The notes under the pieces are model-generated. The model saw only the letters and a list, made by a program, of their open reading frames with translations. It made no database searches and was not told the DNA's origin. The translations under genes were made by a program, and so were the position numbers. Shown piece after piece: positions 38,413-47,586 of a stretch of DNA of 64,000 bases (the stretch's first letter is position 1; the number at the start of each line of letters is the position of its first letter). This stretch comes from Dysgonomonas sp. BGC7 (GTDB lineage Bacteria; Bacteroidota; Bacteroidia; Bacteroidales; Dysgonomonadaceae), in assembly GCF_001261735.1 (NCBI RefSeq), contig NZ_CVRP01000010.1:124001-188000 (forward strand), in the 5' to 3' direction.

Positions 38413-40242
38413 ATGAAAAACACCTTTCTAATGTGCTTCTTTACACTGTTTGTTCTTAATTGTTTTTCGCAAACTACGAGAAGTGAAATTCTAAGAAAAG
38501 TGTCCTTTATCGCTGTCAAAGGAGAAAAAATAGAAAGGACTGACTCTGTTGTTTTACAAATAAATAACCGCACAGGAGATTATGATGCAAAGATATATAT
38601 TCCTTACAAGAAAGGCATGAAAGTTTCGGTAGAGAATGCCTATATTAAAGACTTGTCCGGCAATATAATTAGAAAATTGAGAAACAAAGAAATAGAGGAT
38701 CGTAGCAATATTTCTGATATTTCTCTTTATGAAGACCATTTCATAAAATCTTTCGAATTGAAACATAATAGTTATCCCTATCAAATATTTTATACGATAA
38801 AGACAGTGATTAATAAATTTCTCATTATAGAAAACATTGATCTATCCAGGACAAAAGAACCTGTACGAGACGGTTTATTAATAGTAGAGTCTCTGAGAGA
38901 AGAACCTATAAGATTCTTTCAGAAAAATGTTATTTCTCCTCTTATAGATACATTATTAAGTACTGTCAGATATACCTGGAGTTATAATTATAAGATTCCT
39001 CAAAAAGACGAAATAAACACATCTCCTAACGTTTCGAATGCTCCACTCATACGAGTTATACCTTTAGATTTTCGATACGGGATAGAAGGTAAATTCAATA
39101 CATGGCAAAATTTTGGTAATTGGGTATATAGGTTAAATGAGAAAAAAAATGATCTATTGCCAAGCGAAAAGATTAGAATAGATGTATTATTAAAAGATGC
39201 TACAGAAGAGAAAGATAGAGCCCGAATTCTATATTATTATCTTCAGGATAATATGAGGTACATAAATGTTAACATAGATATAGGTGGGTTACAGACATAT
39301 CCAGCCAGTTATGTATGTACTAATAGATATGGAGATTGCAAGGCTCTATCTAACTATATGAAAGCTGCTCTCGAATATGCTGGAATAAAATCTTATTACA
39401 CACTAATAAACGCATCATCTCAAATAAATGATGTCAGTGATAGTTTTCCTTATCAGGCTTTCAATCATGTAATATTAACCATTCCTTTTGCAAAAGATAC
39501 AATATATATGGAATGTACATCAAAAAACACTCCGTTTGGATATATAAGTACATCAATTCAGGGAAGAAGAGCCTTACTGACAGATAAAGAACATAGTCGT
39601 TTGATCTCTATCCCCAAATTGTCTAATGACGATGTATTGTGTACTCGTAAAATATATATAAACATAAATACTTCATCAGTTAAACTTTCGGCCATAGAGA
39701 GGGGCGATAATTATGAGTTGTTGAATTACTTAACCTCTGATGTAGACAAAAATACAGTAGATAAATATATAAGAAGATCTATATTGTCGGGAACTTACGA
39801 TCTTCTTGATTTCAAGTTTTTAAAGGACAGCAGAGATAGTGTTAAAATAAGTATGGATGCGGAGCTTAAAATGCAAAATCTGCATAAGAGATATGGAAAT
39901 AACATATTGTTATCCCCTTTCCCTATTGATCTTGATACTTATGAGTCTCCCGAAAATAGAACAAGAAGTGTTCAAATAAATTATCCATTATGTTATAAAG
40001 ATATACTGGAGTATGATCTGACAGGAATTAATATATCTAAAGTACCGGAGAATACACACATTAGATCGAAATATGGAGAATACTCTCAACATTTTGAATT
40101 AAAAGACAATAAATTGATAGTTCATAAATCTATAACAATATTTGCAGGACGGTATCCATTGGAACAATATGGTGACTTTTATAAATTTACGACTGCGATC
40201 AACAGACACGAAAGAAATAACTACTATTTAGAATCTATATGA
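38413..40242 (+). CDS. Exported DUF3857/transglutaminase-like protein, active-site Cys present
   Basis: 609 residues with a signal peptide (1-19, ending NCFSQ). An N-terminal DUF3857 beta domain (about 40-220) is followed by a transglutaminase-like fold at about 255-385. The Cys is kept at C309 in RYGDCKAL and the His at H352 in FNHVILTI. The third residue lies in YMECTSK, where Glu stands in for the usual Asp. A C-terminal DUF2569/DUF3858-like beta region follows. The periplasmic role is unknown; peptide amide cleavage or cross-linking would fit the fold. Its last 4 bp overlap the next gene, a paralogue with a degraded site. Confidence 0.82.
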   Translation: MKNTFLMCFFTLFVLNCFSQTTRSEILRKVSFIAVKGEKIERTDSVVLQINNRTGDYDAKIYIPYKKGMKVSVENAYIKDLSGNIIRKLRNKEIEDRSNISDISLYEDHFIKSFELKHNSYPYQIFYTIKTVINKFLIIENIDLSRTKEPVRDGLLIVESLREEPIRFFQKNVISPLIDTLLSTVRYTWSYNYKIPQKDEINTSPNVSNAPLIRVIPLDFRYGIEGKFNTWQNFGNWVYRLNEKKNDLLPSEKIRIDVLLKDATEEKDRARILYYYLQDNMRYINVNIDIGGLQTYPASYVCTNRYGDCKALSNYMKAALEYAGIKSYYTLINASSQINDVSDSFPYQAFNHVILTIPFAKDTIYMECTSKNTPFGYISTSIQGRRALLTDKEHSRLISIPKLSNDDVLCTRKIYININTSSVKLSAIERGDNYELLNYLTSDVDKNTVDKYIRRSILSGTYDLLDFKFLKDSRDSVKISMDAELKMQNLHKRYGNNILLSPFPIDLDTYESPENRTRSVQINYPLCYKDILEYDLTGINISKVPENTHIRSKYGEYSQHFELKDNKLIVHKSITIFAGRYPLEQYGDFYKFTTAINRHERNNYYLESI

Positions 40243-42209
40243 AAAACACACTGACTTTTTTATTTTTCTTCATCTTTGCATCTGTACTAATTAATGCACA
40301 GGAAAAATACACTCAAGATGAAGGACAGGTAACTCAGTATGAAATGAGTATGACCGAATATGATAAAGACAAAGATGCTGAAGCTGTAGTATTGTATGAT
40401 TTGGGAGATTATCGTTTCATAGGAGATGAAAACAGAGGCTTTCTTCTGAGAATGAAGAAGAGGACCAAGATAAAGATTTTAAAGCCGGCAGGACTGGATT
40501 ATGCCAACTTCGAAATTCCATATTATATAGAAAATCGTGATTGGGAGTCTATACAGGAACTGGAAGCTATAATTTATAATTATGAGGGTGGACAATTAAT
40601 AAAAACTACGCTAGATAAAAAGAATATTTTTGAAGAAAAAGTATCGGATAAGCTTTATGTAAAAAAAATAGCACTGCCTAATGTAAAAGAAGGTTCTGTA
40701 ATAGAGCTAAATTACACAATATTGACTCCTTTTTATTTCTATATGCGTCCTTGGAGTTTTCAAAGAAAAATACCGGTTGTCTACAGCAAACTAAATTATA
40801 GAGCTATTCCATATTATGAATATGTATATATACTGAAAGGAAGTGACAAGCTGGATGAGTTTAAGAGTAGTGCTATGACAGAAGACTTGAGATTTGGGAA
40901 CCTAGTCTATCGTGAAATGATATACACTTTTGGAATGAAAAATTTACCTGCATTCAGAGATGAAGAATATATAACGTCGAATGAAGATTATATGATAGGT
41001 ATCAATTTTCAGCTATCTAAATTGTATTATCCTCGGGGAGGTAGCAAAGATATTATGACAACATGGACAGCCATGAATGAGAGTTTCTTGAAAAACGACA
41101 ACCTTGGAAAATATATAAAAAAATCAGAAAAAGAAGCAAAAAAAATACTGCCAGAACTAAATATAACAGCTACTTCTCAATTAGATCAGGCTAAAAGGAT
41201 CGTTGAATATGTAAAGCATAATTATAACTGGAATGGACGGTATGGAAAATTTGCAGAATTAAGCTTGTCAGACTTTTTGAAAAGAAAAACGGGTAATGTA
41301 GCCAATATAAACTTATTTTTGACAGGTATGCTCAATGCAGCTGGTATAGACGCATATCCGGTGGCATTGAGTACCCGTGAAAATGGGTTTATTAGAAAAG
41401 AATATCCTTTTAGTCAATTTTTAAACTATGTTCTTGTTCAGGCAAAAATCGACGGAAAGATATACAATATAGATGCAACAGAACCTTTACTGTACTTCTC
41501 GGATGTGCCTGAGCGTTGTATAAATGTAGAAGGTTTGGTTGTTAAGCCTAAAACAGAAGAATGGAGTGTGATATATCAAAAAGGAATGTCTTTGGATCTA
41601 AAATCTTTTACAATAAATCTTATTCCGGAAGAGAATAAAATGGAAGTTGATGCTTCTTTTGCTGCTACAGGTTTCAGAGCATATAGCTATCGATCTACTT
41701 ATTTAGGAAAATCAGAAAACCTATTGAAATACCTCAAAGATAATCATAATATAACCCCAAAAAATGATATTAAAATTGGAGGAGAAGTATCGGAACTCAA
41801 TAAGCCATTTCAATTTTTATTTACATTTGACTCACCCGTTGAGAGTTCTTCTGATAGACTATTCATTCACCCATTTTGTAATCTATCGCCTACTGACAAT
41901 ATATTTAAGCAAACAAGCCGATCACTGCATGTAGATATGGTATATTCCCGTTCTTTGGGATATAAGTCTGTTATTAATATTCCCAAAGGATATAAAGTGG
42001 ATCATATGCCAGAACCTTTTTCATATAACGATGCTTTAATGAAAGTGGACTATATATTATATCAAGATGCAGACAAAGTAATAATTAGTGCAAATAGTAT
42101 CTTCAAGAAAAACATATACCAACCAAGTGAATACGAAACCCTAAAAAGAACATATGCCAAGATGATAGAACAGTTTTCAGAGATGCTTGTCTTAAGTAAG
42201 ATATATTAA
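40239..42209 (+). CDS. Exported DUF3857/transglutaminase-like protein, degenerate active site
   Basis: 656 residues; signal peptide 1-20 (ASVLINAQ). It has the same domain order as the upstream gene: DUF3857 (about 55-240), transglutaminase fold (about 300-430) and C-terminal beta region. At the position of GDCKAL it reads GNVANI, so the Cys is Val, and FNHVIL reads LNYVLV, so the His is Tyr. Only the Asp (NIDATEP) remains. It is therefore probably not an enzyme but a partner or ligand-binding protein. The ATGA overlap implies coupled translation and 1:1 production. It ends 4 bp from the convergent CDF gene. Confidence 0.82.
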   Translation: MKNTLTFLFFFIFASVLINAQEKYTQDEGQVTQYEMSMTEYDKDKDAEAVVLYDLGDYRFIGDENRGFLLRMKKRTKIKILKPAGLDYANFEIPYYIENRDWESIQELEAIIYNYEGGQLIKTTLDKKNIFEEKVSDKLYVKKIALPNVKEGSVIELNYTILTPFYFYMRPWSFQRKIPVVYSKLNYRAIPYYEYVYILKGSDKLDEFKSSAMTEDLRFGNLVYREMIYTFGMKNLPAFRDEEYITSNEDYMIGINFQLSKLYYPRGGSKDIMTTWTAMNESFLKNDNLGKYIKKSEKEAKKILPELNITATSQLDQAKRIVEYVKHNYNWNGRYGKFAELSLSDFLKRKTGNVANINLFLTGMLNAAGIDAYPVALSTRENGFIRKEYPFSQFLNYVLVQAKIDGKIYNIDATEPLLYFSDVPERCINVEGLVVKPKTEEWSVIYQKGMSLDLKSFTINLIPEENKMEVDASFAATGFRAYSYRSTYLGKSENLLKYLKDNHNITPKNDIKIGGEVSELNKPFQFLFTFDSPVESSSDRLFIHPFCNLSPTDNIFKQTSRSLHVDMVYSRSLGYKSVINIPKGYKVDHMPEPFSYNDALMKVDYILYQDADKVIISANSIFKKNIYQPSEYETLKRTYAKMIEQFSEMLVLSKIY

Positions 42210-42213
42210 TTAT

Positions 42214-43143
42214 TTAATTACAATTAATTTCGCATAAACAAGCGTCTTCTCCCTCTATTTGGATGGTTACATGTTGAATTCCAAATTTTTCAGTAATATA
42301 CTGTTTTGCTTTCTCTAAAATTTGATCTCTATTGGCTTCTTTTTTCACCTTTAGGTGAACTGTCATAACAGCGAAATCAGATGTAATCATCCATATATGG
42401 AGATCGTGCACACTTTCTACATCGTCTATTGATCTTAGAAGATTGATAACATCTTGTGTATCTATATTTGAAGGTTTGGCTTCCATGAGTATATTCACAG
42501 AGTCTTTTAGCACATTCCAACCACTATACAAGACTAATACTGAAACTATCATACTGGCTATAGGATCTGCTATATACCAGCCAAATAGCATTATCAATAT
42601 TGCGGCTATTATGGCTCCTACCGAACCTAACAGATCACCTATAACATGTAGAAAAGCACTTTTTACATTCAAGTTGTCTTCGGTAGAACCTTTCGAGTGT
42701 AATATATATGCTACTATAATATTTATTATCAATCCAATGGTCGAAATAATCATCATCCCCTGCCCTATTACTTGTGGCGGAGACGACAGGCGATCTATAG
42801 CTTCTTTAAAAATAAATATAGAAAGCAAGACGAGGACAATACCATTAAGTAATGCGGCTAGTATTTCGAAGCGTTTATAACCATACGTTTTTGATGATGT
42901 TGCTGCTTTTGCTCCAAATATTAAAGCACTTAGGCTTAAGCCCAAAGCAACAGCATCGCTCAGCATATGTCCGGCATCAGAAATTAGGGCTAAGCTATTG
43001 GTCAGATATCCTCCAATAAATTCAACAAACATAAAGCCTGCAATAAGGACAAAGCTTATAGATAAAGCTTTCTTATTAGCATTGTGTTTATGATCATGGG
43101 AGTGATTGTGACTATGTTTATCATTGTCGTGCGAATGACTCAT
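42214..43143 (-). CDS. CDF family divalent cation exporter
   Basis: A 309-residue proton-driven exporter for zinc and related ions (CzcD/ZitB type). The His-rich N-terminus (SHDNDKHSHNHSHDHKH) binds metal. Six membrane helices follow. The transport site is formed by SDAGHMLSDA in helix 2 (HxxxD type) and HVIGDLLGS in helix 5. The C-terminal ferredoxin-like domain runs from about 205. The final ACLCEINCN adds three cysteines. Zinc is the most likely substrate. Transcription may come from its own promoter; the neighbouring rho has a terminator in between. Confidence 0.93.
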   Translation of the reverse strand: MSHSHDNDKHSHNHSHDHKHNANKKALSISFVLIAGFMFVEFIGGYLTNSLALISDAGHMLSDAVALGLSLSALIFGAKAATSSKTYGYKRFEILAALLNGIVLVLLSIFIFKEAIDRLSSPPQVIGQGMMIISTIGLIINIIVAYILHSKGSTEDNLNVKSAFLHVIGDLLGSVGAIIAAILIMLFGWYIADPIASMIVSVLVLYSGWNVLKDSVNILMEAKPSNIDTQDVINLLRSIDDVESVHDLHIWMITSDFAVMTVHLKVKKEANRDQILEKAKQYITEKFGIQHVTIQIEGEDACLCEINCN

Positions 43144-43173
43144 TATTGTTTATTTAGAATTAATTAAAATAAA

Positions 43174-43210
43174 AAAGCAAGGGTAAAGTTATTCTTTTTT
43201 CCCTTGCTTT
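43174..43210 (-). terminator. Hairpin terminator after rho
   Basis: AAAGCAAGGG pairs with CCCTTGCTTT across an AT-rich 17-nt loop, followed leftward by a T-rich run, about 30 bp past the rho stop. Confidence 0.8.
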
Positions 43211-43238
43211 CGATATTTTACTAATAAAATCTATCTAA

Positions 43239-45143
43239 TCAATCATTCATTGATATTAGAAATTCTTCATTATTTATAGTCTTTCTCAATCGGCCTTCAA
43301 GAAATTGCATAGCTTCTACCGAATTCATATCCGATAGGAAGTTTCTCAATACCCACATTCTGCTAAGAGTATCATTATCAAGAAGTAAATCGTCGCGGCG
43401 AGTACTTGAGGCAATAGTATCAACAGCCGGGAATATTCGTTTGTTAGATAATTTACGATCAAGTTGTAATTCCATATTACCTGTACCCTTAAATTCTTCG
43501 AAGATTACATCATCCATCTTAGAACCTGTTTCAGTTAAAGCAGTAGCAATTATTGTAAGAGAACCTCCATTCTCGATATTTCGCGCAGCACCAAAGAAAC
43601 GTTTCGGCTTGTGTAGAGCATTTGCATCCACCCCACCTGTCAGCACTTTACCCGATGCCGGCTGTACAGTATTGTATGCACGAGCCAAGCGTGTAATAGA
43701 GTCGAGAAGAATAACGACATCGTGTCCGCATTCAACCATACGTTTAGATTTATTTAGTACGATCTCAGCTATTTTCACATGACGGTCAGCCGGTTCATCA
43801 AATGTAGAAGCGATAACTTCTGCATTTACGCTACGTTCCATATCTGTTACCTCTTCGGGGCGCTCATCTATAAGAAGCACTATCATATACACTTCAGGAT
43901 GATTGCTCGCTATGGCATTGGCTATATCTTTCAACAATGTAGTTTTACCAGTCTTTGGCTGTGCTACAATCAGACCACGCTGTCCTTTTCCTATTGGAGA
44001 GAATAAGTCGACAACACGACAAGATAAATTATCGTTTCTACCCTTTGTCAGTTTAAACTTTTCATTAGGGAAAAGAGGTTTTAAATGATCAAATGGCACT
44101 CTGTCACGTACTTCATCAGGAGTACGCCCGTTAATTCTATCAACTTTTACTAAAGGGAAAAACTTCTCAGATTCTTTAGGAGGACGTATAGGACCTTCCA
44201 CTATATCACCGGTCTTTAACCCGAATAGGCGAATTTGAGACTGTGAAATATATACATCATCCGGAGATGACATATAGTTATAATCAGAAGAACGTAAAAA
44301 GCCATAACCTTCCTGCATTATTTCAAGAACTCCGGTAGCATTCAAGATGCCTTCGAAATCGAATGTCTTTTCTTGCGACTGGTTATTATTTTTCTGATTA
44401 TTATTATTATTTGAATGGTTATTGTGTTGTTGCTGAGTCTGTTTATTGTTTTTAACAGGAATTTCAGGAGTAACTATTTCCACAGGGATAACATCTGCAT
44501 CCACCTCGAGCGGAGCCAACAAAGGTAGTCCCGGAACGGGTTCTTCTTGCTGAACTTCTCTAACTTTATTCGATCGGAATACTAGCTGGGTTGGTTTACT
44601 AACTGGTGCAGGCTGAGGCTTTTGTTGTTGCTCTGTTTTTTCTTCTTTAACCTCTTTTGTCTCTGTGCTATTCTTTTTAATAATCTCTTTTTGAGAAGGC
44701 TTTTCTGCCACAGGAGCAGTAGTTGGTGCAACTATAGGTGTTGCTTCTTTTTTCTCAGGAGCTGAAACTGTCTTCTCTATCTTATTTTCCTGTTTTGGCT
44801 GTTTTGATTCTTCTTTTTTAGGTTGTTCAGCCTGAACTTTTTCTTTTGGCTTTGCAGCTACAGGAGCCGGAACGTCTTGTTTTTTTTCTGCGTTCTGCTT
44901 TTTCTGCTTAGCTTTAGATGCAGCTGTATGAGATTTTTTTTGTTGCTGTTCTATTCTATCTTCGCTCTGGTAACTTTCTGAGTTTTTGTTCCGAGCTTCT
45001 AAAATGGCCTGTTCGTCAAGTATTTTATAAATAAGTTCATCTTTTTTATAAGCATCCGGACGTCTGATACCTAATTCTTTTGCAATAGTTCTTAGTTCAA
45101 TTGTGAGCTTTTCGTTAAGCTCCAGAATGTTGTATATACGCAT
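43239..45143 (-). CDS. rho: Transcription termination factor Rho with long disordered insertion
   Basis: 634 residues, about 215 more than E. coli Rho. Residues 1-45 form the Rho_N helical domain. Residues 51-260 are low-complexity (Lys/Glu/Gln/Pro/Ala), ending in an Asn/Gln-rich tract at 231-258 with runs such as [11 protein letters not shown]. The cold-shock RNA-binding domain follows ([20 protein letters not shown]), then the ATPase: [15 protein letters not shown] (Walker A), [15 protein letters not shown] (Walker B/R-loop region) and [11 protein letters not shown] (Q-loop side). Related Bacteroides Rho proteins carry such an insertion, which in B. thetaiotaomicron drives phase separation. 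The upstream 580 bp holds no gene. Confidence 0.96.
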   Translation of the reverse strand: MRIYNILELNEKLTIELRTIAKELGIRRPDAYKKDELIYKILDEQAILEARNKNSESYQSEDRIEQQQKKSHTAASKAKQKKQNAEKKQDVPAPVAAKPKEKVQAEQPKKEESKQPKQENKIEKTVSAPEKKEATPIVAPTTAPVAEKPSQKEIIKKNSTETKEVKEEKTEQQQKPQPAPVSKPTQLVFRSNKVREVQQEEPVPGLPLLAPLEVDADVIPVEIVTPEIPVKNNKQTQQQHNNHSNNNNNQKNNNQSQEKTFDFEGILNATGVLEIMQEGYGFLRSSDYNYMSSPDDVYISQSQIRLFGLKTGDIVEGPIRPPKESEKFFPLVKVDRINGRTPDEVRDRVPFDHLKPLFPNEKFKLTKGRNDNLSCRVVDLFSPIGKGQRGLIVAQPKTGKTTLLKDIANAIASNHPEVYMIVLLIDERPEEVTDMERSVNAEVIASTFDEPADRHVKIAEIVLNKSKRMVECGHDVVILLDSITRLARAYNTVQPASGKVLTGGVDANALHKPKRFFGAARNIENGGSLTIIATALTETGSKMDDVIFEEFKGTGNMELQLDRKLSNKRIFPAVDTIASSTRRDDLLLDNDTLSRMWVLRNFLSDMNSVEAMQFLEGRLRKTINNEEFLISMND

Positions 45144-45656
45144 GTGTATATCTTATTAAATTATATTGATTTAATCATTTTCGTTTGAAAAGGAGTTATA
45201 TATTTTCCTGTAGTTTTTTACACAAGTTTATTTTGAAGATAAAATATGTATTATATCAAGAGTTTATAGGTTTTATTTTGATTCCTTCATCCCCAAATTT
45301 TTCATATATTAATTACTATATACGACACAATTTACAAGAATAAATCAAATTAGGAGTTGTAAATTGGATTGCTATAATGAAATATAATAAACAGTAATTG
45401 GATATTTACTAATCTTTATATGTAAAAGATTTTTAGTTCCAGGAATCCGAGGTGCAAATATATGAATTCTTTTTGAATATAAAATCTCCTATGCCATATT
45501 TTTGAAGTTTTATTGAAATATTAAATAAATGTTATTTTTATACTCATCACTAAATAGTTACTCTACTGCTTATAGAAAGAAATAATACTGAATAATAGGA
45601 ACTGCAATTAACATTTGAGCGAAGTTGTAAAGTTTATAAAGTATGATAAGAATAAA
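45144..45656. other. Gene-free leader region of rho
   Basis: About 510 bp of AT-rich DNA without a credible ORF. Read leftward, a full -7 match TATATTTG sits at 45462-45455, about 310 bp before the rho ATG. If used, it would give rho a long 5' leader, which could serve autogenous control. I see no strong hairpin or known riboswitch in it. Confidence 0.4.
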
Positions 45657-45688
45657 AGGTTGAAAATTTATTTCAACTTTCAACCTTA
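45657..45688 (-). terminator. Hairpin terminator after the M60 gene
   Basis: AAGGTTGAAA pairs with TTTCAACCTT across a 12-nt loop, about 35 bp past the stop. No strong T-run follows on the leftward side. Confidence 0.7.
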
Positions 45689-45723
45689 TTATATATGGGT
45701 TTTAATCCAAGTCCTTTATCTTA

Positions 45724-47349
45724 TTAAAACTGAAAGAAGTTATTGTCTCGTATAGCTGTAATATCCGTTGTAGGTTTTTCATAGTTTTTTGCTTCAATCT
45801 CAGCTATTAACGCATCAATATCTTGCTGCGTTATTTTCAGAGTCCTTTTACCATAATCATTTACTACAACATCAATAGGTGTAAGAAAACCCCATTTTCT
45901 AAAAAAGTCCAGCAGGTTTATTTTTGAAAGATTACAAACAGTACGAACAAAATCTAACTGTAGCTCACCACTATTTTCGAATGTAGTACCAATATTCGGA
46001 GTTGTTCTATAGTGCTCATAAAGGTCTTTGTATAAATCTTTATAGCCTTTCACATTGGTCGTATATAAATGTAATTGCCAAAAGGGAACAAGCCTTTCAA
46101 AATGTTTGTTTGCAATGCTAGGATTTGCATGAGCCAGTTTTTTTTCAATAATAAGACTTTGTGCCTTATCATAATATCCTTCTACAAGCATATTGCTTTT
46201 TTCGTAGCCAAATAATTGTGTTTTTACATACATGGAAAACATATTGTTGCCTACTTCTCCCATTCCTCCCCATCTCATACCCGGATTAGACTGACTACAA
46301 TGTCCTACTTCGTGTGCTAATCCCCATATGCGATTCATAAATGTATCACTGCTGGGGTTGGCAAAGAAGTTTTTATATGATCTGGGAAAAATAACCCTTT
46401 CTACTGTTGCATTCGGATTGCCTGTTCCCGATACAGAAGGCATAAAGAACATTCGCGTACTGTATGGTTTGCCATATTTAAATAATCCCGCGAAGTCTAT
46501 TTCTAAACCAATTAATTGATCGAGGCTTTCAATAGTCTTATAAAGATTTGTATTGGCTTCCTTAAAGTCTTCGGTATACCATACTAGCTGACTATATTTT
46601 CCTTTCACGTCGAAATAAGAGTACTTAGCTTTACTTAAAAGAATCTCAGAATCTTTTACTTCATTTTTAGAAATATCATAATATCCATTTACACTTCCTG
46701 TAAGAAAGTGAATATTCACTTTCTTAGAATTAATTTCACTTTTCTCTATTTCACTTCGAGCATTCAAAGGAATATATTCGTCCTGAAAAATAAGTATATA
46801 ACAAAGACCTGTACCGGGTTTTATTCTGTTCATACCTGTTTTCAACTCAAACGTATTGCCACCCCAGGGTTGTGTATAATCTTGTACTCTGAGCCTTACT
46901 ATCTGTCCGTATGTATCTCCAACTAGAATACAAACCTCGTCTTCAGGATTTTCTATATATATTCCTGTTACGTTGTCCAATACTCCCCATGTGTGCATAG
47001 TTTTTGTTCTGGCAGCTGATATTTTCGGATTTTGATATGGTCGATAAGATTGTATACGATATTCTTTATCCTGATAATTACCAGATTTAATTTTAGTTGC
47101 AATATCTTTATACAAATCCTCCGGTATTTTCTTTATCTCTTTGTCTGTAATATTACTCTTTAATTCGGAGCAGGAAAGATCTTTGAATATAGTAAGAGGA
47201 TCGAATACTTTTTTCTTATACGAAGATTCTATTCTATAACTTTCCACTGTAGTTCCCTTAATAGAATTGCACGAATAAGAAAAAGCCAGTCCTATAATTA
47301 TCAGCCTTAGAAAATAGTGGATAAAATAATGTCGTTTTTGTCTTTTCAT
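45724..47349 (-). CDS. M60-like (enhancin/mucinase family) zinc metallopeptidase
   Basis: 541 residues with an N-terminal membrane-targeting segment (about 15-27) ending in SYSC, a possible but atypical lipobox. Residues of about 95-200 are a beta-rich domain. The M60 peptidase domain contains the gluzincin motif HEVGH (H346-H350) and a downstream Glu in GMGEVGNN, matching HExxH(8-28)E. Family members cut mucin-type O-glycoproteins. The C-terminal part (RTVCNLSKINLLDFFRKWGFLTPID) is typical of M60. Its -7 box is at 47416-47423. It lies downstream of the GDPD/GlpT locus but is a separate transcript. Confidence 0.85.
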   Translation of the reverse strand: MKRQKRHYFIHYFLRLIIIGLAFSYSCNSIKGTTVESYRIESSYKKKVFDPLTIFKDLSCSELKSNITDKEIKKIPEDLYKDIATKIKSGNYQDKEYRIQSYRPYQNPKISAARTKTMHTWGVLDNVTGIYIENPEDEVCILVGDTYGQIVRLRVQDYTQPWGGNTFELKTGMNRIKPGTGLCYILIFQDEYIPLNARSEIEKSEINSKKVNIHFLTGSVNGYYDISKNEVKDSEILLSKAKYSYFDVKGKYSQLVWYTEDFKEANTNLYKTIESLDQLIGLEIDFAGLFKYGKPYSTRMFFMPSVSGTGNPNATVERVIFPRSYKNFFANPSSDTFMNRIWGLAHEVGHCSQSNPGMRWGGMGEVGNNMFSMYVKTQLFGYEKSNMLVEGYYDKAQSLIIEKKLAHANPSIANKHFERLVPFWQLHLYTTNVKGYKDLYKDLYEHYRTTPNIGTTFENSGELQLDFVRTVCNLSKINLLDFFRKWGFLTPIDVVVNDYGKRTLKITQQDIDALIAEIEAKNYEKPTTDITAIRDNNFFQF

Positions 47350-47415
47350 ATCTTATTATTAATTCGGGTTAACAGAAATGCCTTGATACAAAAAGGATAA
47401 TCCTTTTTCGAGTAA

Positions 47416-47423
47416 CAAAATTA
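47416..47423 (-). promoter_or_regulatory. -7 box for the M60 gene
   Basis: Read leftward, TAATTTTG matches TAnnTTTG, 67 bp before the ATG. Confidence 0.4.
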
Positions 47424-47516
47424 ATCTAAAAAGGCGATTTTACCTTTGCTGTATTCGTTAATACTTTTACTTATTTTGTTTATATATACATATTAATCTA
47501 TTATTATATTCAAGAC

Positions 47517-47560
47517 AAACAACCCTGCCTAATAAATTGATATATCAGGCAGGATTTGTT
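47517..47560 (-). terminator. Hairpin terminator after glpT
   Basis: AACCCTGCCT pairs with AGGCAGGATTTGTT in part (core CCTGCCT/AGGCAGG) and flanking ACAAA/TTTGT extends the stem. It follows the transporter stop by about 27 bp. Confidence 0.72.
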
Positions 47561-47586
47561 ATTATTAACTTTCTTTAGATATAAAA

